A stretch of DNA of 64,000 bases from Yoonia sp. GTDB taxonomy: Bacteria; Pseudomonadota; Alphaproteobacteria; Rhodobacterales; Rhodobacteraceae. Positions within the stretch are counted from its first letter, which is position 1, and each line of letters begins with the position of its first letter. The position numbers and the translations under genes are program-made. Below the pieces are notes generated by a model. The model had not been told where the DNA came from. It worked only from the letters and a program-made list of their open reading frames with translations, and did no database searches. This document shows positions 57,180 through 64,000 of this stretch, piece after piece. Where the stretch lies: the NCBI RefSeq assembly GCF_017854565.1, contig NZ_JAFMHJ010000006.1, positions 1-64,000 of the forward strand, in the 5' to 3' direction.

Positions 57180-58316
57180 ATGGACTTCGCCCTGACCGAA
57201 GAGCAAACCGCCATCTTTGACATGGCACAGGCGTTTGGCGCCGAACATATCGCCCCCAACGCCCGCATTTGGGAAAGCGCGGGCACAATCCCCAAAGACC
57301 TTTGGCCGAGACTTGCCGATCTGGGGTTTGGCGGGCTTTATGTGTCCGAAGACAATGGCGGATCAGGGCTGTCGCGCCTTGACGCAACGTTCGTCTTCGA
57401 AGCCCTCTCACAGTCCTGCGCCTCGGTTGCCGCTTTCCTTTCGATCCACAACATGTGTGCAAAGATGATCGAAACCTATGGCTCGGATGCCCTGCGTGCC
57501 CGCGTCCTGCCCCGCGCGCTGCGCATGGACATGGTCCTGTCGTACTGCCTGACAGAACCGGCGTCCGGCTCCGATGCTGCCGCACTGAAAACGCGCGCAC
57601 AGCGTACCGACAACGGCTACAGCCTGACCGGAACCAAGGCATTCATCTCAGGCGGCGGCTATTCCGATGGCTATATCGTGATGGCGCGCACCGGCGATGA
57701 CGGCCCCAAAGGGATCAGCGCACTGCTGGTCGAAGCCGACGCACCCGGCCTGTCATTTGGCGGGCTCGAGGACAAGATGGGCTGGCGGTCCCAGCCAACC
57801 CGGCAAGTGCAGCTTGATGATTGCACGACACCGGCCGAAAATCTGCTTGGCGACGAAGGCCAAGGCTTCAGATACGCGATGGCAGGCCTTGACGGTGGGC
57901 GGCTCAACATCGCCGCCTGCTCCATCGGGGCGGCGCAATCGGCACTCGACCAGACGCTGGCGTATATGCGCGAACGCCACGCCTTCGGCAAATCCATTGA
58001 CCAGTTCCAAGGTCTGCAATTTCGCCTTGCCGACATGGAAATCGACCTGCAATCCGCCCGCATCTTCCTGCGCCAGGCTGCGTGGAAACTCGACACCTGC
58101 GCGGCTGATGCGACAAAATTCTGCGCAATGGCCAAGAAGAATGCAACCGAAGTCGGCAGCCGCGTCGCCGACGGCTGCTTGCAGCTGCATGGTGGATATG
58201 GCTATCTTGCCGACTACGGGATCGAAAAGATCGTGCGCGACCTGCGGGTCCATCAAATCCTTGAAGGCACCAATGAAATCATGCGGCTGATCACCGCGCG
58301 GCACCTGATCCAATAA
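57180..58316 (+). CDS. Acyl-CoA dehydrogenase (probable isobutyryl-CoA dehydrogenase)
   Basis: The 378-residue flavoenzyme oxidises a short branched acyl-CoA. It begins MDFALTEEQTAIFDMAQAF, has the FAD motif YCLTEPASGSDAA near 122-134 and FISGGGYSDGYIVMA near 157-171, and ends with the substrate and catalytic Glu region EKIVRDLRVHQILEGTNEIM near 348-367. Context (3-hydroxyisobutyryl-CoA hydrolase-like and mmsB next) points to isobutyryl-CoA, the third step of valine breakdown. Electrons pass to ETF in the cytosol. Confidence 0.92.
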   Translation: MDFALTEEQTAIFDMAQAFGAEHIAPNARIWESAGTIPKDLWPRLADLGFGGLYVSEDNGGSGLSRLDATFVFEALSQSCASVAAFLSIHNMCAKMIETYGSDALRARVLPRALRMDMVLSYCLTEPASGSDAAALKTRAQRTDNGYSLTGTKAFISGGGYSDGYIVMARTGDDGPKGISALLVEADAPGLSFGGLEDKMGWRSQPTRQVQLDDCTTPAENLLGDEGQGFRYAMAGLDGGRLNIAACSIGAAQSALDQTLAYMRERHAFGKSIDQFQGLQFRLADMEIDLQSARIFLRQAAWKLDTCAADATKFCAMAKKNATEVGSRVADGCLQLHGGYGYLADYGIEKIVRDLRVHQILEGTNEIMRLITARHLIQ

Positions 58317-58364
58317 CGCAACACCGTCCCGGACCTGATCCGGGACCTCCACCCCGGACAGACC

Positions 58365-59408
58365 ATGACCGATATCCTCATCCGCAAAACCGGGCGCGCC
58401 GGACATATTACGCTTAACCGGCCCCAGGTGCTCAATGCGCTGACATGGGACATGTGCCTCGCCATCGAAACCGCCCTGGACGACTGGCGCAACGACCCCG
58501 ACGTTGCCCTGATCATCATCGACGGTGCCGGCGACCGCGCCTTTTGCTCGGGCGGTGACATTGCGGAAATGTACGCAACCGGCAAACGCGGCGATGCGGA
58601 CTATGGCCGCCGCTTCTGGCGCGACGAATACCGGCTCAATGCGAAACTGTTCAAGTTCCCGAAACCTGTCGTCACCTTTCTGCAGGGCTTTACGATGGGT
58701 GGCGGCGTCGGCATCGGCTGCCACGGCTCACACAGGATCGTCTGCGACAGTAGCCAGATCGCAATGCCGGAATGTACCATCGGACTGGTCCCCGACGTCG
58801 GCGGATCGCTTATTCTGGCGCGCGCACCGGGCCACTGCGGCGAATACCTCGGCCTGACCGGCGACCGCATGGATGCGGGTGATGCGCTCCATGCAGGCTT
58901 CGCCGACTACTACATCCCTGAACTACATTGGGACACGCTCAAACAAACCCTGGCCCGCACCGGCGCGCCCGCCGCCGTTGATGCCGCAGCCCACCCCGCC
59001 CCGCCAAGCCGCCTCCAAGGATGGCAAGCCGACATCGACCGGATTTTCAGCGGTGACCGGCTTGGCGATATCTACCGCGCCATGGCATTCACGCCCGGCC
59101 CGACAGCCGAACGCGCGCGCAAATTGATGGACCGCAACGCGCCCCTGGCAATGGCCGTAGCCACCGAGATCATCCACCGCGTCCGCATGGGTCAACGTAT
59201 TGAAAACGCACTGGATCAGGAATTCCGCTATACCTTCCGCTGCGTCGCCCAGGGCGACTTTATCGAAGGCATTCGTGCGGCGATCATCGACCGCGATCGC
59301 ACCCCGCGCTGGCAACACAAAAGCTGGGAAGACGTGCCCGGCAAGGATATCTTGCGCATGACCCTGCCACTGGGCCAGGATGCGCTGCAATGGGAGGAAC
59401 CATCATGA
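58365..59408 (+). CDS. Enoyl-CoA hydratase / 3-hydroxyisobutyryl-CoA hydrolase family protein
   Basis: The 347-residue crotonase-fold product has ITLNRPQVLNALTWDMC near 14-30, DRAFCSGGDIAEMYATG near 60-76 and the hydrolase-type GFTMGGGVGIGCHGSHRIV near 107-125, with CTIGLVPDVGGS near 136-147. The extra C-terminal ~100 residues and the motif context match 3-hydroxyisobutyryl-CoA hydrolase rather than plain hydratases. It frees 3-hydroxyisobutyrate for MmsB. Its stop overlaps the mmsB start in ATGA. Confidence 0.92.
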   Translation: MTDILIRKTGRAGHITLNRPQVLNALTWDMCLAIETALDDWRNDPDVALIIIDGAGDRAFCSGGDIAEMYATGKRGDADYGRRFWRDEYRLNAKLFKFPKPVVTFLQGFTMGGGVGIGCHGSHRIVCDSSQIAMPECTIGLVPDVGGSLILARAPGHCGEYLGLTGDRMDAGDALHAGFADYYIPELHWDTLKQTLARTGAPAAVDAAAHPAPPSRLQGWQADIDRIFSGDRLGDIYRAMAFTPGPTAERARKLMDRNAPLAMAVATEIIHRVRMGQRIENALDQEFRYTFRCVAQGDFIEGIRAAIIDRDRTPRWQHKSWEDVPGKDILRMTLPLGQDALQWEEPS

Positions 59409-60271
59409 AAATAGGCTTCATCGGACTGGGCAACATGGGCGCACCCATGGCGGCAAACCTTGCAAAAAAACATGATGTCATCGGCTTTGATACAGCGGCC
59501 AAACCCGATGGCCTCACCTTGGCCGACAGCGCCGCCGCAGCCGCAAAAGACGCCGACGTCGTGATCACCATGCTGCCCAACGGCAATATTTTGCGCGCGG
59601 TCGCATCCGAAATTCACCCGGTGATGAAGCCGGGCGCAATCCACCTGGACTGCTCGACGATTGACGTCGAAAGCGCGCGCGCCGTGGCCGCTCAGGCCGA
59701 AGGCAGGGGGCTGCACGCGATGGACGCCCCGGTCTCGGGCGGTATCGGCGGGGCCACCAACGGCACCCTGACATTCATGGCCGGCGGCCCGGATGCCGCC
59801 TTCGCCACCGTCAAACCACTTTTCGACATCATGGGCCAAAAAGCCGTCCACTGCGGGCTGGCCGGCAACGGCCAAGCCGCCAAAATCTGCAACAACATGA
59901 TCCTCGGCGTCACCATGATCGCCACCTGCGAGGCTTTCGTGCTGGCCGACAAACTCGGGCTCGACCGGCAGGCCATGTTCGACGTGGTCAGCACATCATC
60001 AGGTGCCTCCTGGAGCATGACCGCCTACTGCCCCGCCCCCGGTATCGGCCCGACCAGCCCGGCTGACAACGATTACAAACCGGGCTTCGCCGCTGAACTG
60101 ATGCTCAAAGACCTGAATCTCGCGCAAATGGCCGCTCAGGCTGTGGATGCGGACACACCCATGGGTCACGCCGCCCGCGCCCTTTATGCACAGTTCGTCG
60201 AAAACGAAAACGGCGCAGGTCGTGACTTTTCGGCCATGCTGCCCCGCTTCGAAAAACGCGGGCGCGGATAA
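59405..60271 (+). CDS. mmsB: 3-hydroxyisobutyrate dehydrogenase
   Basis: The 288-residue product oxidises 3-hydroxyisobutyrate to methylmalonate semialdehyde, the MmsA substrate. It has the NAD loop KIGFIGLGNMGAPMAANL at 2-19, the substrate-binding DAPVSGGIGGATNGTLTFM near 114-132 and the catalytic Lys in GNGQAAKICNNMILG near 160-174. Length is typical. With mmsA, the acyl-CoA dehydrogenase and the hydrolase it completes valine breakdown from isobutyryl-CoA to propionyl-CoA, apart from the enoyl hydratase step. Confidence 0.95.
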   Translation: MKIGFIGLGNMGAPMAANLAKKHDVIGFDTAAKPDGLTLADSAAAAAKDADVVITMLPNGNILRAVASEIHPVMKPGAIHLDCSTIDVESARAVAAQAEGRGLHAMDAPVSGGIGGATNGTLTFMAGGPDAAFATVKPLFDIMGQKAVHCGLAGNGQAAKICNNMILGVTMIATCEAFVLADKLGLDRQAMFDVVSTSSGASWSMTAYCPAPGIGPTSPADNDYKPGFAAELMLKDLNLAQMAAQAVDADTPMGHAARALYAQFVENENGAGRDFSAMLPRFEKRGRG

Positions 60272-60328
60272 TTTCTTATGTCCTGAAATACTCCCGCGCG
60301 GCGCGCATCAAATTTCTGGAAATTTGAT
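60272..60328. repeat. Dispersed element plus palindrome between mmsB and uvrA
   Basis: TTTCTTATGTCC-TG-AAATACTCCCGC (60273-60297) repeats the element after purL. It is followed by ATCAAATTTC-TG-GAAATTTGAT (60307-60328), a perfect 10-bp palindrome. Both lie between the convergent ends of mmsB and uvrA. There is no T-run, so the terminator role is uncertain. Confidence 0.65.
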
Positions 60329-60349
60329 AACACCCTTAGCAAACCTGCG

Positions 60350-63208
60350 TTATTCAGCGGCCAACTTGCGCGGGCGCAACATCTCCTTGAGATAGCGACC
60401 CGTGTGACTTTCCGCGACCTCGGCGACTTTCTCGGGTGTCCCGGTCGCAACGATCCGGCCACCACCATCGCCACCCTCAGGACCAATATCAATGATATGG
60501 TCGGCCGTCTTGATCACATCCAGATTATGCTCGATCACGACAACGGAATTGCCCTGATCCACCAACTCATGCAGCACCTCCAACAGCTTGCGCACATCCT
60601 CGAAATGCAGGCCCGTCGTCGGCTCATCCAGAATATACAGCGTGCGCCCCGTTGATCGCCGCGCAAGTTCCTTGCTCAACTTCACCCGCTGCGCCTCACC
60701 GCCCGACAGCGTCGTCGCCTGTTGACCAACCTTGATATACCCCAGCCCGACCCGCATCAGCGCATCCATCTTCTCACGAATGCTCGGCACCGCCGTAAAG
60801 AACTGCTGCGCGTCTTCCACATTCATGTCCAGCACATCGGCAATGGATTTACCTTTGAACTTGATCTCCAAGGTCTCGCGGTTATACCGCGCGCCCTTGC
60901 ACGTCTCGCAGGTCACATAAACGTCGGGCAAAAAGTGCATCTCGATCTTGATGACACCATCACCCTGACACGCCTCGCAACGCCCGCCCTTCACGTTGAA
61001 CGAAAACCGCCCCGGTTTATAGCCGCGCGCCTTCGCCTCGGGCAGCCCGGCAAACCACTCGCGGATCGGGGTGAACGCGCCCGTATATGTCGCCGGGTTC
61101 GACCGTGGTGTGCGACCAATGGGGCGCTGGTCAATATCAATCACCTTATCAAGATGCTCAAACCCTTTGATCGTCTCACAAGGCCCCGGCGTCTGGCGCG
61201 CGCCATTCAACTTCATCGACGCATTCTTGAACAAGGTCTCGATCGTCAGCGTGGATTTGCCGCCACCTGACACGCCCGTCACACAAACAAACATCCCCAG
61301 CGGAAAATCCGCCGTGACATTTTGCAGGTTATTGCCCGTGGCCTTGACGACGGTCAGCTTTTTCTGGGTGCCCTTGCGGCGCACCTTTGGCACCGCGATC
61401 TCGCGCGCGCCGATCAGATACTGACCCGTCACCGACGCCGGATCGGCCATAATCTCGGCGGGTGTGCCCTTGGCAACAACCTGCCCGCCATGCACCCCGG
61501 CCCCAGGCCCGATATCAAAGACATAATCCGCCTCGCGGATCGCCTCCTCGTCATGTTCGACCACGATCACCGTATTGCCCTGATCGCGCAGGTTCTTCAG
61601 CGTCGTCAGCAGCCGGTCATTGTCGCGCTGGTGCAACCCGATCGACGGCTCGTCCAACACATAAAGCACCCCCTGCAACCCCGACCCGATCTGACTGGCC
61701 AGCCTGATCCGCTGGCTTTCGCCGCCCGACAACGTCCCCGAATTGCGCGATAGCGTCAGATACTCAAGGCCCACATTGTTCAAAAACCCCAGCCGCTCGC
61801 GCACTTCTTTCAAAATCGCCTTGGCAATTTCGTTCTTCTGCTTGCTCAGCTGATCCGGCACGGCCTTGCACCAATCATAGGCCTCCTTGATCGACATCTG
61901 CACGACGTGACCCACATGCAGGCCGCCAATCTTCACGGCCAACGCCTCTTCGCGCAGACGGAACCCACCGCAGGCTCCGCAGTTGCGGTTATTCTGAAAG
62001 CCCTCGAACTCTTCGCGGATCCAATTGCTGTCGGTCTCGCGGTATCGGCGCTCCATATTGGGGATCACACCCTCAAAGGCCCGCTCTACCTGATAGACGC
62101 GGCCACCTTCATCATACCGAAACTTGATCTCCTGCTTGCCCGAGCCGTACAGAAACACCTGCTGCACGGCGGGGTCCAAATCCTTCCAGCGGGCGTTCTT
62201 GTTGAACCCGTAATGTTTGGCAATCGCCTCGATCGTCTGCAGGAAATAGGGGGATTTCCCCTTGCGCCACGGCGCCAATGCACCATCGGCAATCTTCAGC
62301 GTGACATCAGGCACCACGAGTTGCTCATCAAAGAACAGCTCGACCCCCAACCCGTCACACGACGGACAGGCCCCAAACGGTGCGTTGAACGAAAACAAAC
62401 GCGGCTCAATCTCGGGGATGGTGAACCCCGACACCGGACAGGCGAATTTCTCGGAAAATGTCAGCCGCTCCGGCGCGCCCTCAGCCGGTGCCGTCTCAAG
62501 CACGGTAATTCCATCGGCCAGATCCAATGCGGTGCGGAAACTATCGGCAAGCCGCGTCTCCAGCCCCTCGCGCACCACGATCCGGTCAACGACCACATCA
62601 ATGTCGTGGCGAAACTTCTTGTCCAGCGTCGGCGGCTCGTCCAGCTCATAGAATGCGCCGTCCACCTTGACCCGCTGGAACCCCTGCTTGCGTAGCTCCA
62701 GAAACTCCTTGCGATACTCGCCCTTGCGGTCACGCACGATCGGCGCCAGCAGATACCCCCGCGTGCCGTCCTCCAGGGCCATCACCCGGTCGACCATATC
62801 CTGCACCTGCTGCGCCTCGATCGGCAGACCGGTGGTCGGCGAATAGGGCGTGCCCGCACGGGCGAACAACAGCCGCAGATAGTCGTAAATCTCGGTAATC
62901 GTGCCAACGGTGGACCGCGGGTTTTTCGATGTGGTTTTTTGCTCGATCGAAATGGCCGGGCTTAGCCCTGAAATATGATCGACATCGGGCTTTTCCATCA
63001 TATCCAGAAACTGCCGTGCATACGCGCTCAGGCTCTCGACATAGCGCCGCTGCCCCTCTGCATAGATCGTGTCGAACGCCAACGAAGACTTTCCCGACCC
63101 CGACAGCCCGGTGATCACCACCAGCTTGTCACGCGGAATATCCACGTCGATGTTCTTCAGGTTATGTTCGCGCGCGCCGCGCACTTCGATGTATTTCAGC
63201 TCAGCCAT
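60350..63208 (-). CDS. uvrA: Excinuclease ABC subunit A
   Basis: The 952-residue product scans DNA for bulky lesions and loads UvrB in nucleotide-excision repair. It has two ABC ATPase halves: Walker [15 protein letters not shown] near 31-44 and [10 protein letters not shown] near 640, signature [12 protein letters not shown] near 492 and [12 protein letters not shown] near 830. Two zinc-finger Cys clusters are visible ([32 protein letters not shown]). The ATG at 63208 gives the standard [17 protein letters not shown] start; a longer frame from 63289 would run through the SOS box. Damage induction is expected. Confidence 0.98.
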   Translation of the reverse strand: MAELKYIEVRGAREHNLKNIDVDIPRDKLVVITGLSGSGKSSLAFDTIYAEGQRRYVESLSAYARQFLDMMEKPDVDHISGLSPAISIEQKTTSKNPRSTVGTITEIYDYLRLLFARAGTPYSPTTGLPIEAQQVQDMVDRVMALEDGTRGYLLAPIVRDRKGEYRKEFLELRKQGFQRVKVDGAFYELDEPPTLDKKFRHDIDVVVDRIVVREGLETRLADSFRTALDLADGITVLETAPAEGAPERLTFSEKFACPVSGFTIPEIEPRLFSFNAPFGACPSCDGLGVELFFDEQLVVPDVTLKIADGALAPWRKGKSPYFLQTIEAIAKHYGFNKNARWKDLDPAVQQVFLYGSGKQEIKFRYDEGGRVYQVERAFEGVIPNMERRYRETDSNWIREEFEGFQNNRNCGACGGFRLREEALAVKIGGLHVGHVVQMSIKEAYDWCKAVPDQLSKQKNEIAKAILKEVRERLGFLNNVGLEYLTLSRNSGTLSGGESQRIRLASQIGSGLQGVLYVLDEPSIGLHQRDNDRLLTTLKNLRDQGNTVIVVEHDEEAIREADYVFDIGPGAGVHGGQVVAKGTPAEIMADPASVTGQYLIGAREIAVPKVRRKGTQKKLTVVKATGNNLQNVTADFPLGMFVCVTGVSGGGKSTLTIETLFKNASMKLNGARQTPGPCETIKGFEHLDKVIDIDQRPIGRTPRSNPATYTGAFTPIREWFAGLPEAKARGYKPGRFSFNVKGGRCEACQGDGVIKIEMHFLPDVYVTCETCKGARYNRETLEIKFKGKSIADVLDMNVEDAQQFFTAVPSIREKMDALMRVGLGYIKVGQQATTLSGGEAQRVKLSKELARRSTGRTLYILDEPTTGLHFEDVRKLLEVLHELVDQGNSVVVIEHNLDVIKTADHIIDIGPEGGDGGGRIVATGTPEKVAEVAESHTGRYLKEMLRPRKLAAE

Positions 63209-63272
63209 GTCTTCACCCTCATCCACCTGTAGGCACATAAGGCAGCCAACAGCATGGTCCAACCGCAATATA

Positions 63273-63287
63273 GAACATAGGCGGAAC
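63273..63287 (-). promoter_or_regulatory. SOS box upstream of uvrA
   Basis: On the plus strand GAAC-ATAGGCG-GAAC matches the alphaproteobacterial LexA site, equally readable as GTTC-N7-GTTC on the minus strand. It is 65 bases upstream of the uvrA start, and TATATT, a -10-like hexamer, follows directly on the minus strand. LexA from this window would repress uvrA. Confidence 0.88.
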
Positions 63288-63409
63288 ATTTACACATTTA
63301 TTTCACCCTGCCCGCATTCACACGGGCCTGCCGCCGCACTTGACCTGCCGCAATCGGCCCATCCGCCAATCTGCTAAAATGGCATTGCCCAATAATACAG
63401 GTGACGGCC

Positions 63410-63916
63410 ATGCAAACCAATGCCCTTCCCCACTACGACGACAGCGTGAACACCACCGGTTGCTGCCCCAAATTCAACCCACGCGGCTGGGACAACGCAG
63501 ACCTGCACTTCAAGGACAAGGACTTCATCCGCGCTATTACCAAAAGCGCGCTGCATATCCCAATCGACATGGGCAGGGTCTTTGGCCGGGTCCAAGGGCA
63601 TATCGACGATGCCGGCGCTTATGACAACGACAACTGCATCGTCCTCAGCCGCGATTTGTCCCCATGGCGGGCCGAGCATCTCTTCTCCGTGTCAAACCCC
63701 GTCCCCGACGAAGAAACCATCAAGCTGTCGGGCGATTTCATCACCAAAGTGTTTGAGGGGCCCTATCGCGAAGCCAGACATTGGCACGATGACATGCGCG
63801 CCCTCGCCAAATCCAAAGGCGGCACATCCGACACGGTTTATTTCTTCTACACCACCTGCCCCAAATGCGCCAAAGCCTATGGCAAGAACTACGTCATCGG
63901 CGTTGCACGCCTCTGA
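63410..63916 (+). CDS. Conserved hypothetical protein
   Basis: The 168-residue product is soluble, without signal peptide or membrane helix. It has CCPKFNPRGWDNADLHFKDKDFI near 18-40, HIPIDMGRVFGRV near 49-61, LSRDLSPWRAEHLFSVS and a Cys pair in YTTCPKCAKAYGKNYVIGVA near the C-terminus, which could bind a metal. The ATG at 63410 has AGGTGAC upstream; a GTG at 63401 is the alternative. Similar sequences are often labelled hydrolase without evidence. I do not recognise a function. It is divergent from uvrA across ~200 bases. Confidence 0.8.
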   Translation: MQTNALPHYDDSVNTTGCCPKFNPRGWDNADLHFKDKDFIRAITKSALHIPIDMGRVFGRVQGHIDDAGAYDNDNCIVLSRDLSPWRAEHLFSVSNPVPDEETIKLSGDFITKVFEGPYREARHWHDDMRALAKSKGGTSDTVYFFYTTCPKCAKAYGKNYVIGVARL

Positions 63917-64000
63917 TCCCGCATGTCTTAACGCGGCATGCACACCTTGACCGCACGCCAGATTAACCCGCCCGGTGCATGACATCGGTACTTACGCGGT

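Noticed and set aside
60307-60328. AT-rich palindrome as an intrinsic terminator
   Set aside because: Stem is perfect but AT rich, and no T-run follows on either strand, so it is listed only as part of a repeat.

Overview
The window is a chromosomal segment of an alphaproteobacterium, most likely a marine member of the Rhodobacterales (Roseobacter group, Loktanella/Yoonia/Octadecabacter-like). The evidence is the 1215-residue B12-dependent ribonucleotide reductase, alphaproteobacterial SOS boxes (GAAC-N7-GAAC) before lexA and uvrA, a gene-transfer-agent type lysis cassette inside a cytochrome c maturation cluster, the trpGDC-moaC-moeA-lexA gene order and a moderately high G+C content. Genus is inference from gene content only.

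Layout. 1-1338 is accessory DNA: the end of an IS5-like insertion sequence, two direct copies of a structured ~215-bp repeat, and between them the stump of a cytosine-5 DNA methyltransferase. 1339-5613 holds nrdJ and its control region. 5614-11439 carries a glycosyltransferase-like gene, tRNA-Pro(UGG), a DUF192 gene, a double cold-shock-domain gene, pdxH, fabI, gpt and an aminotransferase. 11520-22105 is a long forward block (ppiD-trpE, then trpG-trpD-ung-trpC-moaC-small ORF-moeA, then lexA), interrupted by a reverse-strand polysaccharide-deacetylase-like gene. From trpG to moeA the genes are joined by 1- or 4-base overlaps, and a previously easy-to-miss 43-codon ORF sits exactly between moaC and moeA. 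22099-27673 has comEC, gltX, gltA and a GNAT acetyltransferase.

27682-35644 is a reverse-strand block: plsC-like, murI, argC, ccmE, a three-gene GTA-type lysis cassette (endolysin, holin, small membrane protein), ccmF, ccmH and an enoyl-CoA hydratase. 35727-40208 is a fused indolepyruvate ferredoxin oxidoreductase with a divergent LysR regulator and a perfect palindrome between them. 40223-41373 is a frameshifted Hint-domain gene. A probable small RNA with an anti-Shine-Dalgarno stretch lies upstream of purL. 41679-47828 carries purL, bolA, grxD, zapA with a coiled-coil partner, and tkt. 47887-49197 has a DUF808 gene coupled to a frameshifted doxX.

49262-51687 holds two GAPDH genes, with LacI-type operators in front of each and a 47-residue membrane protein between them. 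coaD and a CBS-domain gene follow. 52795-60271 is a valine/branched-chain catabolic cluster (LysR regulator, mmsA, acyl-CoA dehydrogenase, 3-hydroxyisobutyryl-CoA hydrolase-like, mmsB). It is split by a decayed alpha/beta-hydrolase and a GT2 glycosyltransferase on the other strand. The window ends with uvrA under an SOS box and a conserved hypothetical gene.

The least ordinary region is the first 1.3 kb. The two repeat copies differ by changes that keep RNA base pairing on the minus strand, and each ends in a strong minus-strand terminator, so they look like duplicated genes for an undescribed structured RNA. Each copy also carries an array of CCC-N-GGG boxes next to a TGT/ACA edge. No CRISPR array, rRNA operon, integrase or complete transposon is visible.
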